61,184 bases of DNA, from contig NZ_JAYFQK010000033.1 in the NCBI RefSeq assembly GCF_034927245.1, positions 1-61,184 on the forward strand, given 5' to 3'. Positions 25,951 to 35,502 of this stretch are shown in pieces (the first letter of the stretch is position 1; every line of letters begins with the position of its first letter). Source of the DNA: Desulfitobacterium_A sp034927245. GTDB lineage: Bacteria; Bacillota; Desulfitobacteriia; Desulfitobacteriales; Desulfitobacteriaceae. Both the position numbers and the translations under genes were made by a program. The notes beneath the pieces were generated by a model, which worked only from the letters and a program-made list of their open reading frames with translations, made no database searches and was not told the origin of the DNA.

Positions 25951-26643
25951 ATGTCTAAAGTAGGAAAAAACTATCAAGATGCAGTCAAAGCATTTGATCA
26001 GAATGCCCTTTATGAACCTGCAGAGGCTTTGTCTATTGTTAAGAAGGTTGCAAAAGCAAAATTTGATGAAACAGTAGAACTTGCCATTAAACTCGGCATT
26101 GATACCCGTCATGCTGATCAGCAAATTCGGGGAGCAGTTGTACTCCCGAACGGTACAGGTAAAACTCGTACGGTTCTTGTATTTGCAAAAGGTGAAAAAG
26201 CAAAGGAAGCCGAAGCAGCAGGTGCAGATTTTGTCGGCGCCGAAGATATGATCGCCAAAATCGAGCAAGGTTGGTTTGATTTTGAAGTTGTCGTTGCAAC
26301 CCCGGATATGATGGGGATGGTTGGTAAATTAGGACGGGTACTTGGTCCTAAAGGACTTATGCCAAACCCGAAAACCGGAACGGTTACCGTGGATGTGACA
26401 AAAGCAATTAAAGAAATCAAAGCCGGTAAGATTGAGTACCGAGCTGATAAAGCCGGAATCATTCATGCTCGGATTGGAAAAGTGTCATTTACGGAAGAAC
26501 AGCTTATGGAGAACTATAAGACTCTGGCTGAAGTTCTGTATAAAGCAAAACCTGCAGCGGCTAAGGGACAATTTGTTCGTAGCGCAACAGTCTCATCGAC
26601 GATGGGACCCGGCGTTCGGATTAACCCGATTAAAGCGCTCTAA
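25951..26643 (+). CDS. rplA: 50S ribosomal protein L1
   Basis: 230 residues with the L1 signatures (ELAIKLGIDTRHADQQIRG, LGPKGLMPNPKTGT). Binds the L1 stalk of 23S rRNA and often represses its own operon. ATG behind AAGGAGG. A new promoter follows, so rplKA and rplJL are separately startable. Confidence 0.97.
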   Translation: MSKVGKNYQDAVKAFDQNALYEPAEALSIVKKVAKAKFDETVELAIKLGIDTRHADQQIRGAVVLPNGTGKTRTVLVFAKGEKAKEAEAAGADFVGAEDMIAKIEQGWFDFEVVVATPDMMGMVGKLGRVLGPKGLMPNPKTGTVTVDVTKAIKEIKAGKIEYRADKAGIIHARIGKVSFTEEQLMENYKTLAEVLYKAKPAAAKGQFVRSATVSSTMGPGVRINPIKAL

Positions 26644-26666
26644 TTGCAAAATAAGTAAATTCATTC

Positions 26667-26695
26667 TTGACAGGATTACACAGGTAAGATATACT
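26667..26695 (+). promoter_or_regulatory. Promoter of rplJ-rplL
   Basis: TTGACA (26667-26672), 17-base spacer, TATACT (26690-26695). Confidence 0.85.
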
Positions 26696-26701
26696 CAGCA
26701 A

Positions 26702-26826
26702 GAATTGAATAGCATTCCGCTGTAGACAGCAGGGGCTTAAAAGCTTAATTAGCCTGCCGAGGTTGGAGAATAGGTCCTTTTGATTGGGCATTCTTAACCT
26801 CTGCATACGCGGAGGTTTTTTATTTT
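26702..26826 (+). promoter_or_regulatory. Ribosomal protein L10 leader
   Basis: About 170 bases of untranslated leader before rplJ. AACCTCTGC (26796-26804) and GCGGAGGTT (26809-26817) form a terminator stem with a following T-tract. An upstream CCGAGGTT (about 26757-26764) can pair with AACCTC, giving an alternative fold. Position and layout match the L10 autoregulatory leader of Bacillota, where L10(L12)4 binding decides termination. Confidence 0.8.
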
Positions 26827-26874
26827 TATGTTTTCATTGTGATGAGTGTAATCTGTGGAAGGGGGTGGACTAAA

Positions 26875-27399
26875 GTGCCAAATTTCGAAGGTAAAGCACA
26901 AGTCGTTTCGGAAATAAAAGAGAAATTCCAAGGATCATCAGGAGTAGTCATTGCTGATTACCGTGGAATAACAGTTGCACAAGCAACCAAATTGCGCGCT
27001 CAATTACGTCAAGCCGGTGTCGAATATCGAGTATTGAAAAATACCATGGTTAGCCGTGCTGCGAATGAGGTTGGAATTGAAGGATTGGATGTTTACCTTG
27101 AAGGCCCAACCGCTGTTGCTTTTAGTGCTGATCCGGTAGCACCTGCTAAGGTAATAGCCGAATTCGCTAAAGAAGTCAAAAACTTCAAAATCAAAGGCGG
27201 TGTCGTTGAAGGCAAGGTCGTGGATTCTGAAGGGGTTAAAGTTCTGGCCGAATTACCTTCACGCGAAGTACTTCTTACACAAGTGGTGCGTGGAATGCAG
27301 GCTCCGCTGGTTGGTATGGTCAATGTTCTTCAAGGACCTATCCGCAAGATGGGTTATGCCTTAGAAGAAGTGCGTAAGCTTAAAGAAGCGCAAGCCTAA
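26875..27399 (+). CDS. rplJ: 50S ribosomal protein L10
   Basis: 174 residues. N-terminal globular domain binds 23S rRNA (VIADYRGITVAQATKLRAQL; VLKNTM), and the C-terminal helix binds L7/L12 dimers. GTG 26875 behind AAGGGGGTG; upstream in-frame codons belong to the leader. Confidence 0.96.
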   Translation: MPNFEGKAQVVSEIKEKFQGSSGVVIADYRGITVAQATKLRAQLRQAGVEYRVLKNTMVSRAANEVGIEGLDVYLEGPTAVAFSADPVAPAKVIAEFAKEVKNFKIKGGVVEGKVVDSEGVKVLAELPSREVLLTQVVRGMQAPLVGMVNVLQGPIRKMGYALEEVRKLKEAQA

Positions 27400-27488
27400 T
27401 CGAACTTTATAAGCTTAACGTACAAAATGCTTAATTTAAAAAAGTGAAATTTTATTAATTTTAAAGGTTTTAAGGAGGATATTTTAAC

Positions 27489-27863
27489 ATGTCTAAAACT
27501 GCTGAAATTCTCGAAGCCGTAAAAGGTTTAACTGTGCTCGAACTCGCTGAACTCGTCAAAGCATTCGAAGAAGAATTTGGTGTTAGCGCTGCTGCTCCTG
27601 TAGCCGTAGCTGCTGCTCCCGGTGCTGCCGCTCCTGCCGCTGCTGCTGAGCAAACAGAATTCGATGTAATCCTTACCAGTGCCGGTGGATCAAAAATCAA
27701 CGTCATCAAAGCTGTCCGCGAAATTACCGGACTTGGCCTTAAAGAAGCTAAAGAACTTGTTGACAATGCACCAAAAGCAATCAAAGAAAAAGTCAGCAAA
27801 GATGATGCTGATGCTTTCAAAACTAAACTTACCGATGCCGGTGCTTCAGTAGAAGTAAAATAA
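27489..27863 (+). CDS. rplL: 50S ribosomal protein L7/L12
   Basis: 124 residues: N-terminal dimerisation helix pair, an Ala/Pro-rich hinge (about 37-55) and the C-terminal factor-binding domain (INVIKAVREITGLGLKEAKELV). ATG behind AAGGAGG. Followed by a strong terminator. Confidence 0.97.
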   Translation: MSKTAEILEAVKGLTVLELAELVKAFEEEFGVSAAAPVAVAAAPGAAAPAAAAEQTEFDVILTSAGGSKINVIKAVREITGLGLKEAKELVDNAPKAIKEKVSKDDADAFKTKLTDAGASVEVK

Positions 27864-27888
27864 GTCTTAAAAAAACTTACGCTATAAC

Positions 27889-27933
27889 AATAAAAGATGC
27901 TTTCCAGAGTTGGAAGGCATCTTTTATTTACTA
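27889..27933 (+). terminator. Terminator after rplL
   Basis: An 18-bp stem with one G-U pair (27889-27906 with 27911-27928) around a GAGT tetraloop; the 3' arm is T-rich. Separates rplJL from rpoBC. Confidence 0.88.
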
Positions 27934-27972
27934 AATTGTTTTGTAGTTTTTTAGATATTTTTAAATTATTCC

Positions 27973-28001
27973 TTGACAAAATAAAATTTCCTTGGTATCC
28001 T
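27973..28001 (+). promoter_or_regulatory. Promoter of rpoB-rpoC
   Basis: TTGACA (27973-27978), 17-base spacer, TATCCT (27996-28001). Predicted start near 28008, so the rpoB leader is about 225 bases. Confidence 0.75.
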
Positions 28002-28007
28002 TATTAA

Positions 28008-28234
28008 TTGTTACGTTACATATAATGCATATATTATCCAGTATATTCCTGTATAAAATAGCACATTGCAAAGTGCGTAATGGGGAGATTATCATTTGAT
28101 CAATCGTATGAATGTAGAGGGATCTCCATAAATAGCGAAGCGAGGTTTTAAAATGAAGGCCTTGCTTTTGGTTGTTTATGTTCAAAATATTATTTCCTCG
28201 GGCGAGGACATCACACTTGAGGGGTGAAGCGTAA
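28008..28234 (+). promoter_or_regulatory. Long structured 5' leader of rpoB
   Basis: No coding sequence that I can support. Potential hairpins: GCAC/GTGC (28061-28076), GGAGAT/ATCTCC (about 28083-28127), AAGCGAGG (28138-28145) with CCTTGCTT (28160-28167), and CCTCG/CGAGG (28196-28207). None ends in a T-run. Function unknown. Confidence 0.45.
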
Positions 28235-31200
28235 ATGTTCTATCCTGTTAAGGTTGGGACGCGGGAGCGCTGGAGTTATTCCAGAATCCGAGAAGTACTC
28301 GACATGCCAAATCTAATTGAAATTCAGCAGAACTCCTATCATTGGTTTCTTGATGAGGGACTACGCGAAATGTTCCATGACATTTCTCCGATTCAAGATT
28401 TCACCGGCAATCTAGTCTTAGAGTTTATCGACTATAGTCTGGGTGAGCCTAAATATGATGTGGAAGAGTGCAAGGAACGTGACGTAACCTTTGCGGCTCC
28501 TTTGAGGGTAAAGGTTCGCCTCATTAATAAAGAGACGGGTGAGGTAAAAGAACAAGAAGTATTCATGGGAGATTTTCCTCTCATGACTGCGAAAGGAACG
28601 TTTATTATCAACGGGGCTGAGCGGGTTATTGTCAGCCAGCTTGTTCGTTCACCGGGTGTCTATTATAGTGAAACAATTGACCCCAGCGGTAAAAAGCTTT
28701 ATGGGGCAACGGTTATACCTAATCGTGGAGCCTGGCTCGAATTCGAGTCTGACTTAAATGATAATATATTTGTCCGAGTTGACCGTACAAGAAAGCTTCC
28801 GGCAACTGTTCTTATCCGCGCTTTGGGCTATGCTTCAAATGGTCAAATTCTTGAGCTCTTTGATGATAATGAGCATATTCGCTTGACGCTTGAAAGGGAT
28901 AATTCTGAATCTACAGAAGAAGCCTTAGTTGAAATCTACAAACGTCTGCGTCCCGGTGAGCCGCCGACGGTGGATAGTGCACGCTCTTTACTTGAAGCGC
29001 TGTTCTTTGACCCCAAACGCTATGATCTGGCTAAAGTGGGTCGGTATAAATTAAATAAAAAATTAAGTCTGGATATTCCTCCGGAAGTGCATCATTTAAC
29101 GCGCGAAGATATTATTGCTTCCCTGCGGCAAATGCTTGATTTGATGAATGGAATAGGTCGTAAAGATGATATCGACCATCTAGGCAACCGACGTTTGCGC
29201 TCTGTGGGTGAACTGTTGCAGAATCAGTTCAGGATCGGTCTTTCCAGAATGGAAAGAGTTGTTCGTGAGCGGATGACGATTCAAGATGTCGATGTCATTA
29301 CACCACAAGTTCTTATCAATATCCGACCTGTTGTCGCTGCAATCAAGGAATTTTTCGGAAGCAGCCAGCTGTCACAGTTTATGGATCAAACGAATCCTTT
29401 GGCAGAATTAACCCATAAACGCCGGCTGAGTGCTTTAGGACCCGGGGGTTTAAGCCGGGAACGCGCAGGTTTCGAAGTGCGTGACGTACACTCCTCACAC
29501 TATGGACGGATGTGTCCGATTGAAACACCTGAAGGTCCGAACATCGGATTGATTGGATCTTTAAGTACGTATGGACGAATCAATGCCTATGGTTTTATCG
29601 AGGCTCCTTATCGTAAAGTTGTTGATACCCGCGTTACCGACACCATTGATTATCTGACAGCAGATGAAGAGGAAAAGTTTGTCGTGGCTCAGGCCAACTC
29701 TCCTATTGATGAAGAGGGACGTTTCCTTGAAGATAAAATTGATGCACGTCATGGTCCTGATTTCGTGCTTGTTCCGCCTAGCCGGGTTGACTACATGGAT
29801 GTATCGCCGAAACAGATGGTTTCAATTGCAACGGCACTGATTCCCTTCCTGGAGCACGACGATGCGAACCGTGCTTTGATGGGGGCGAACATGCAGCGTC
29901 AGGCAGTTCCCCTTCTCCGTACCGATTCTCCCTACGTGGGAACAGGGATGGAGTATAAGGCAGCCAAAGATTCAGGGGTTTGCGCGCTGGCCGCTAAAGC
30001 CGGAGTTATCGAACGTTCGACGGCGGATGAAATCATCATTCGTCATGATGATGGAACACTCGAAAAACATAAGCTCCTTAAATATCTTCGATCAAACCAA
30101 GGGACATGCATCAATCAACGCCCGATCGTTGAAAAGGGTGAAGTGGTTGAGGCTGACCAGATTATTGCAGACGGACCATCGACAGATCATGGGGAGTTAG
30201 CTCTGGGCCGTAATGTGTTGATTGCCTTCATGACCTGGGAAGGCTACAATTACGAGGATGCTGTCCTCATAAGCGAAAAACTTGTACGTGAAGATTACTA
30301 TACTTCGATCCATATTGAAGAGTATGAATCAGATGCAAGGGATACAAAGCTTGGACCGGAGGAAATTACACGAGACATTCCGAATGTCGGTGAAGATGTC
30401 TTGAAAGACTTAGACGAACGCGGAATTATTCGAATCGGTGCCGAAGTCCGCCCCGGTGACATTCTTGTCGGTAAAGTTACCCCGAAAGGAGAAACAGAAC
30501 TGACTGCCGAGGAACGTCTTCTCCGCGCAATTTTCGGTGAAAAAGCACGTGAAGTTCGTGACACCTCACTTCGCGTACCCCATGGCGAAGCAGGAAAAAT
30601 TGTCGATGTCAAAGTGTTTACCCGGGAAAACGGCGATGAGCTTGCTCCGGGTGTTAATGAACTTGTTCGGGTTTATATTGCTCAGAAACGGAAGATTTCC
30701 GTGGGTGATAAAATGGCCGGACGCCATGGTAACAAAGGGGTTATTTCCCGTATTATGCGCGAGGAAGATATGCCGTTTTTACCGGATGGCACCCCTGTAG
30801 AAATTGTCTTAAATCCGCTGGGTGTTCCGTCCCGGATGAATATTGGTCAGGTTATGGAGACCCACCTTGGTTGGGCGGCAAAGACGCTCGGGGTCAAGGT
30901 CGCTACCCCTGTATTCGATGGAGCTCGGGAAGAAGATGTTTTCGAAACACTTAAAAAAGCGGGACTCCCCGAAACCGGAAAAACGGTACTTTATGACGGG
31001 CGTACCGGTGAACCTTTTGATAATCAGATTACCGTGGGTATCATGTACTTCTTAAAACTTCACCATTTGGTTGATGATAAAATCCATGCTCGTTCAACCG
31101 GACCATACTCTCTTGTTACCCAACAGCCCCTTGGAGGAAAAGCACAGTTCGGCGGACAACGGTTCGGCGAAATGGAGGTTTGGGCACTTGAAGCGTATGG

Positions 31201-31582
31201 AGCGGCTTATACCTTGCAAGAGATCTTGACGGTTAAGTCGGATGATGTTGTCGGACGTGTTAAAACTTATGAAGCGATTGTTAAAGGCGAAAATATCCCT
31301 GAGCCGGGTGTTCCTGAGTCCTTCAAAGTTCTCATTAAAGAACTCCAAAGCTTAGCCTTAGATATTCGGGTGCTCACAGAAGATGACAAAGAGGTCGAGA
31401 TTCGTGAGCTGGATGAAGATGTGGCTGAAAAGGCAAAAGAACTTGGCATGGATCTTCAGGAGGAAATGCCGGCTCCAAAATCTTCGGAAACCGATGGAGA
31501 AAACGAAGACGATGAAAACTCGGAGGATGAACTGGATGGGGAGAACCTCTTAGAAGAGGATAACCCTGACGATTTCGATTAA
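28235..31582 (+). CDS. rpoB: RNA polymerase subunit beta
   Basis: 1115 residues. Rifampicin-region and catalytic marks are present (GSSQLSQFMDQTNPLAELTH, GLSRERAGFEV, GRHGNKGV). It lacks the large lineage insertions of Proteobacteria and ends in a strongly acidic tail (the last ~35 residues are largely D/E/N). GAGGGGTGA Shine-Dalgarno before ATG 28235. Confidence 0.98.
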   Translation: MFYPVKVGTRERWSYSRIREVLDMPNLIEIQQNSYHWFLDEGLREMFHDISPIQDFTGNLVLEFIDYSLGEPKYDVEECKERDVTFAAPLRVKVRLINKETGEVKEQEVFMGDFPLMTAKGTFIINGAERVIVSQLVRSPGVYYSETIDPSGKKLYGATVIPNRGAWLEFESDLNDNIFVRVDRTRKLPATVLIRALGYASNGQILELFDDNEHIRLTLERDNSESTEEALVEIYKRLRPGEPPTVDSARSLLEALFFDPKRYDLAKVGRYKLNKKLSLDIPPEVHHLTREDIIASLRQMLDLMNGIGRKDDIDHLGNRRLRSVGELLQNQFRIGLSRMERVVRERMTIQDVDVITPQVLINIRPVVAAIKEFFGSSQLSQFMDQTNPLAELTHKRRLSALGPGGLSRERAGFEVRDVHSSHYGRMCPIETPEGPNIGLIGSLSTYGRINAYGFIEAPYRKVVDTRVTDTIDYLTADEEEKFVVAQANSPIDEEGRFLEDKIDARHGPDFVLVPPSRVDYMDVSPKQMVSIATALIPFLEHDDANRALMGANMQRQAVPLLRTDSPYVGTGMEYKAAKDSGVCALAAKAGVIERSTADEIIIRHDDGTLEKHKLLKYLRSNQGTCINQRPIVEKGEVVEADQIIADGPSTDHGELALGRNVLIAFMTWEGYNYEDAVLISEKLVREDYYTSIHIEEYESDARDTKLGPEEITRDIPNVGEDVLKDLDERGIIRIGAEVRPGDILVGKVTPKGETELTAEERLLRAIFGEKAREVRDTSLRVPHGEAGKIVDVKVFTRENGDELAPGVNELVRVYIAQKRKISVGDKMAGRHGNKGVISRIMREEDMPFLPDGTPVEIVLNPLGVPSRMNIGQVMETHLGWAAKTLGVKVATPVFDGAREEDVFETLKKAGLPETGKTVLYDGRTGEPFDNQITVGIMYFLKLHHLVDDKIHARSTGPYSLVTQQPLGGKAQFGGQRFGEMEVWALEAYGAAYTLQEILTVKSDDVVGRVKTYEAIVKGENIPEPGVPESFKVLIKELQSLALDIRVLTEDDKEVEIRELDEDVAEKAKELGMDLQEEMPAPKSSETDGENEDDENSEDELDGENLLEEDNPDDFD

Positions 31583-31607
31583 TCCTTAGGTGAAAGGAGA
31601 GAGGACC

Positions 31608-34600
31608 TTGTTAGACTCAAACAATATAGATCGGATGCGTATTGGCCTGGCTTCACCGGAAATGATTCGTGCTTGGTCGCATGGAGAAGTGAAAAAGCCG
31701 GAAACCATTAACTATCGTACTTTAAAACCTGAGCGTGAGGGCCTTTTTTGCGAAAAGATCTTTGGACCGACACGTGACTGGGAATGCCACTGCGGTAAAT
31801 ATAAGCGGGTTCGTTATAAGGGAATTGTTTGTGATCGCTGCGGTGTTGAAGTCACCCGTTCAAAGGTACGCCGGGAACGGATGGGGCACATTGAATTGGC
31901 TGCCCCGGTCTCCCATATATGGTATTTCAAAGGAATTCCGAGCCGTATGGGACTTCTTCTCGATATGTCCCCACGCTCCTTGGAAAAGGTTCTTTATTTC
32001 GTATCCTATATTGTAACTGATCCGGGGGATACATCATTAATTAAAAAACAACTGCTTACCGAAACAGAATATCGGGAATATCATGATAAATACGGTACCC
32101 GTTTTCAAGCGGCAATGGGTGCGGAAGCGATTAAAGTTCTTCTTGAAGAGATGGATTTGGATAAACTTTATGATGAACTGCGTACTGAACTCAAAGAAGT
32201 ATCCGGACAGCGTAAAATCCGTGCCATTCGTCGTTTAGAAGTGGTTGAAGCGCTTAAAGCATCAGGCAATCGGCCCGAGTGGATGATCATGGATGTTGTC
32301 CCGGTTATTCCGCCGGAACTTCGTCCAATGGTTCAACTCGACGGAGGCCGCTTTGCAACCTCGGATTTAAACGATCTTTATCGCCGCGTTATTAACCGGA
32401 ATAATCGTTTAAAGCGGCTTTTAGATTTGGGAGCTCCTGACATTATTGTTCGTAACGAAAAGCGGATGCTCCAAGAAGCAGTGGATGCCTTGATTGATAA
32501 TGGCCGTCGCGGACGCCCCGTAACCGGACCCGGAAATCGTCCTTTAAAATCTTTAAGTGACATGCTTAAAGGAAAACAAGGCCGTTTCCGCCAAAACTTG
32601 CTCGGAAAGCGGGTCGATTACTCAGGCCGTTCTGTTATTGTCGTCGGTCCGAACCTGAAAATGCATCAATGCGGACTGCCTAAAGAAATGGCGATTGAAC
32701 TCTTTAAACCCTTCGTCATGAAAAAACTGGTCAATGAAGGGTATGCCCATAATATTAAAAGTGCGAAACGGATGGTTGAACGCCTTCGTCCAGAGGTTTG
32801 GGACGTACTGGAGGAAGTCATTACTGAGCATCCCGTGCTTTTGAACCGTGCGCCAACGCTTCACCGTTTGGGAATCCAAGCTTTTGAGCCTATTCTTGTG
32901 GAAGGACGCGCCCTTCAAATTCACCCTCTGGTATGCACGGCTTATAACGCGGACTTCGATGGAGACCAAATGGCGGTTCACGTTCCTCTTTCATCAGAGG
33001 CACAGGCTGAAGCACGTATTCTGATGTTATCTTCGCATAATATTTTAAACCCCAAAGATGGCCGGCCTGTTGCTTCCCCAACCCAGGATATGGTTCTTGG
33101 ATCCTTTTATCTAACGATGGATCGTCCGCATGCAAAAGGTGAGGGAAAGATCTTCAAGGATATGGATGAGGCCGTACTGGCTTATGATTCAAAAGAGGTT
33201 AACCTTCAAGCAGCGATTAAGGTTCGCCGTGAAGATGGAACGCTTTTGGAGACGACAGTAGGCCGTTTGATCTTTAACTCTGTCATTCCACCGGAAGTTG
33301 GATATATCAATGAAGTGCAAGGCAAAAAGCAACTGAATAACATTGTGGCGAAGTCCTATCGTCTGTGTGGATATCAAGCCACTGCGGATTTACTGGACGG
33401 AATTAAAAGCTTAGGCTTTAAATACTCAACAAGAGCCGGAATGACCGTCGGTTTAGCCGATATTACAGTTCCTGAAGCGAAAAAGGAAGTTCTGAGTGCC
33501 GCAGATGAACAAGTCGCGAAAACAGAGCAGCAATACCGCCGCGGTCTTATCACTGATGAAGAACGCTATGGCAAGGTTATTGAAATTTGGACCAAAGCAA
33601 CAGATGATGTTACCAAAGCGCTGATGGACAGTCTCGATCATTTTAATCCAATTTACATGATGGCAACCTCCGGAGCACGGGGTAATATTCAACAGCTGCG
33701 TCAATTGGCCGGTATGCGTGGACTCATGGCTGATCCATCCGGACGGACGATTGAGTTGCCGATTAAAGCCAATTTCCGTGAAGGACTTACTGTTTTGGAA
33801 TACTTCATTTCCTCTCACGGTGCGCGGAAAGGTTTAGCTGATACCGCCCTGCGGACAGCAGACTCAGGATACCTTACCCGTCGTTTGGTTGATGTTTCTC
33901 AGGATGTTATTGTCCGTGAGGAAGATTGCGGTACTACCCAGGGAATTATGGTCGAAGACATTAAAGACGGTCCGGAAGTTATTGAGAAATTCGAGGAACG
34001 TCTTGTGGGTCGTTTTGTTCTTGAGGATGTCAAAGATCCGGAGACGGGAGAAATCTTAGCGACAACGCAAAGCGAGATTTCCGAGGAGCAAGCAAAATCA
34101 ATTGCCAAAGTATACAAACAGCTTAAAATTCGCTCGGTGCTGACATGTAAGAGCCGTCACGGCGTCTGCAAGAAATGTTACGGGCGCAATCTCGCAACCG
34201 GTCACCCCGTAGAAATGGGTGAAGCCGTCGGTATCATAGCCGCCCAGTCTATTGGTGAACCCGGAACTCAGCTGACCATGCGTACATTCCATACAGGCGG
34301 TGTTGCCGGAGATGATATTACCCAAGGTCTGCCGCGGGTCGAAGAGCTGTTTGAAGCGCGTAAGCCAAAGGGGCAGTCAATCATCTCGGAAATTGACGGA
34401 AAAGTTACCACGCAAGAAGTTAAGGGACGCCGAGAAGTTGAAATTGTGAATGAAAATGAGGAACGTGCCAGCTACACCATTCCTTACGGTTCGCGCATGA
34501 AGGTTCATGATGGTGACCGGGTTGAGGCCGGGGATGAACTCACCGAAGGAAGCGTTAATCCTCATGATATGTTAAAGGTCAAAGGAATACGCGGAGTTCA

Positions 34601-35054
34601 GGTCTATTTGGTCGGTGAGGTACAACGCGTTTACCGCCTTCAAGGTGTTGACATTAATGATAAGCACATCGAAGTTATGGTTCGCCAAATGCTTCGTAAA
34701 GTGAAGATTGAGGAAGCCGGAGATACGAATCTCTTACCGGGCGCACTGATTGATGTTTTCGAGTTCGAGGATGAAAATGCCAAAACGATCGCCGCCGGGG
34801 GTGAGCCCGCAGTTGCCCGTCCTGTTCTGCTGGGGATCACGAAAGCATCACTGGCCACGGATTCATTCCTTTCGGCCGCTTCCTTCCAAGAAACGACGCG
34901 TGTCCTAACCGATGCTGCGATCAAAGGAAAAGTAGATCCATTGCTCGGTCTGAAAGAGAATGTAATTATCGGTAAGCTGATTCCCGCCGGAACGGGAATG
35001 TCGCGTTATCGCAATGTCAAAATTATCGAAGGTGAAGAAACGCTGAAATCTTGA
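31608..35054 (+). CDS. rpoC: RNA polymerase subunit beta-prime
   Basis: 1148 residues. N-terminal zinc site (C-x-C...C-x-x-C in WECHCGKYKRV...VCDRCG), catalytic NADFDGDQMAVH, second zinc site (CKSRHGVCKKCYG). Start TTG 31608 behind GAAAGGAGAG; the GTG at 31590 is within that Shine-Dalgarno. Its stop codon lies in the -35 box of the next promoter. Confidence 0.97.
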   Translation: MLDSNNIDRMRIGLASPEMIRAWSHGEVKKPETINYRTLKPEREGLFCEKIFGPTRDWECHCGKYKRVRYKGIVCDRCGVEVTRSKVRRERMGHIELAAPVSHIWYFKGIPSRMGLLLDMSPRSLEKVLYFVSYIVTDPGDTSLIKKQLLTETEYREYHDKYGTRFQAAMGAEAIKVLLEEMDLDKLYDELRTELKEVSGQRKIRAIRRLEVVEALKASGNRPEWMIMDVVPVIPPELRPMVQLDGGRFATSDLNDLYRRVINRNNRLKRLLDLGAPDIIVRNEKRMLQEAVDALIDNGRRGRPVTGPGNRPLKSLSDMLKGKQGRFRQNLLGKRVDYSGRSVIVVGPNLKMHQCGLPKEMAIELFKPFVMKKLVNEGYAHNIKSAKRMVERLRPEVWDVLEEVITEHPVLLNRAPTLHRLGIQAFEPILVEGRALQIHPLVCTAYNADFDGDQMAVHVPLSSEAQAEARILMLSSHNILNPKDGRPVASPTQDMVLGSFYLTMDRPHAKGEGKIFKDMDEAVLAYDSKEVNLQAAIKVRREDGTLLETTVGRLIFNSVIPPEVGYINEVQGKKQLNNIVAKSYRLCGYQATADLLDGIKSLGFKYSTRAGMTVGLADITVPEAKKEVLSAADEQVAKTEQQYRRGLITDEERYGKVIEIWTKATDDVTKALMDSLDHFNPIYMMATSGARGNIQQLRQLAGMRGLMADPSGRTIELPIKANFREGLTVLEYFISSHGARKGLADTALRTADSGYLTRRLVDVSQDVIVREEDCGTTQGIMVEDIKDGPEVIEKFEERLVGRFVLEDVKDPETGEILATTQSEISEEQAKSIAKVYKQLKIRSVLTCKSRHGVCKKCYGRNLATGHPVEMGEAVGIIAAQSIGEPGTQLTMRTFHTGGVAGDDITQGLPRVEELFEARKPKGQSIISEIDGKVTTQEVKGRREVEIVNENEERASYTIPYGSRMKVHDGDRVEAGDELTEGSVNPHDMLKVKGIRGVQVYLVGEVQRVYRLQGVDINDKHIEVMVRQMLRKVKIEEAGDTNLLPGALIDVFEFEDENAKTIAAGGEPAVARPVLLGITKASLATDSFLSAASFQETTRVLTDAAIKGKVDPLLGLKENVIIGKLIPAGTGMSRYRNVKIIEGEETLKS

Positions 35055-35079
35055 CACTAGAAATCCGGGATGCTAAAAT
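35051..35079 (+). promoter_or_regulatory. Promoter of the rplGB-rpsL-rpsG-fusA-tuf unit
   Basis: TTGACA (35051-35056), 17-base spacer, TAAAAT (35074-35079). The -35 box contains the rpoC stop codon TGA (35052-35054). Confidence 0.85.
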
Positions 35080-35146
35080 ACTATAGTGTGATTTAATGGT
35101 ATAGTCTTGTGTCATAGACCATTGAATTAGGAGGAAAGCATTTCTT

Positions 35147-35398
35147 ATGCTTGATGAAACCTTAAAAAGTTCCAGAAACAAAACAGTTGGGATTAAGCAA
35201 ACCCAACGCGCCTTGGAAAAAGGAATCGTGCGCCGAGTATTTGTGGCCAAAGATGCGGAACAGCATGTTCTTCGCCCAATTCTTGAATCGTGCCGGACCC
35301 TGGGGATCGAGATGGTTGAAATTCCAACGATGATCGACTTAGGTAAGGCATGCGGCATTGAAGTAGGATCGGCTGTGGCAGCTCTGCTCAATGAATAG
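35147..35398 (+). CDS. rplGB: L7Ae-family ribosomal protein (YbxF-like, kink-turn binding)
   Basis: An 83-residue L7Ae/L30e/S12e-type RNA-binding protein between rpoC and rpsL, where Bacillus has ybxF. Features include VGIKQTQRALEKGIVRRVFVAKDA and the C-terminal LGKACGIEVGSAVAALL. Bacillus YbxF binds kink-turns. ATG behind TAGGAGGAAAG. Confidence 0.93.
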   Translation: MLDETLKSSRNKTVGIKQTQRALEKGIVRRVFVAKDAEQHVLRPILESCRTLGIEMVEIPTMIDLGKACGIEVGSAVAALLNE

Positions 35399-35412
35399 TA
35401 CCGGCACAGAGT

Positions 35413-35466
35413 AATTCCAATGTTATTTTTGGGAATTGCTTGACCGATGCTGAGTTAAGCAATTCC
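35413..35466 (+). promoter_or_regulatory. Mutually exclusive hairpins ahead of rpsL
   Basis: GGAATTGCTT (35432-35441) is perfectly complementary to AAGCAATTCC (35457-35466), while its first six bases also pair with AATTCC at 35413-35418. The two folds compete for the same strand just before the rpsL Shine-Dalgarno. Neither has a clear T-run. Confidence 0.55.
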
Positions 35467-35502
35467 TTTGATATTCTCTCTTTAGAGGAAGGAGGTTTAG
35501 AA

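Noticed and set aside
25735..26268. 177-codon minus-strand open frame across the rplK-rplA junction
   Set aside because: Antisense to two conserved ribosomal genes, with low-complexity Cys/Phe-rich translation and no promoter.
27470..27979. 169-codon minus-strand open frame over rplL
   Set aside because: Ala/Ser-rich translation is the mirror of the Ala/Pro hinge of L7/L12 and its terminator; no independent support.
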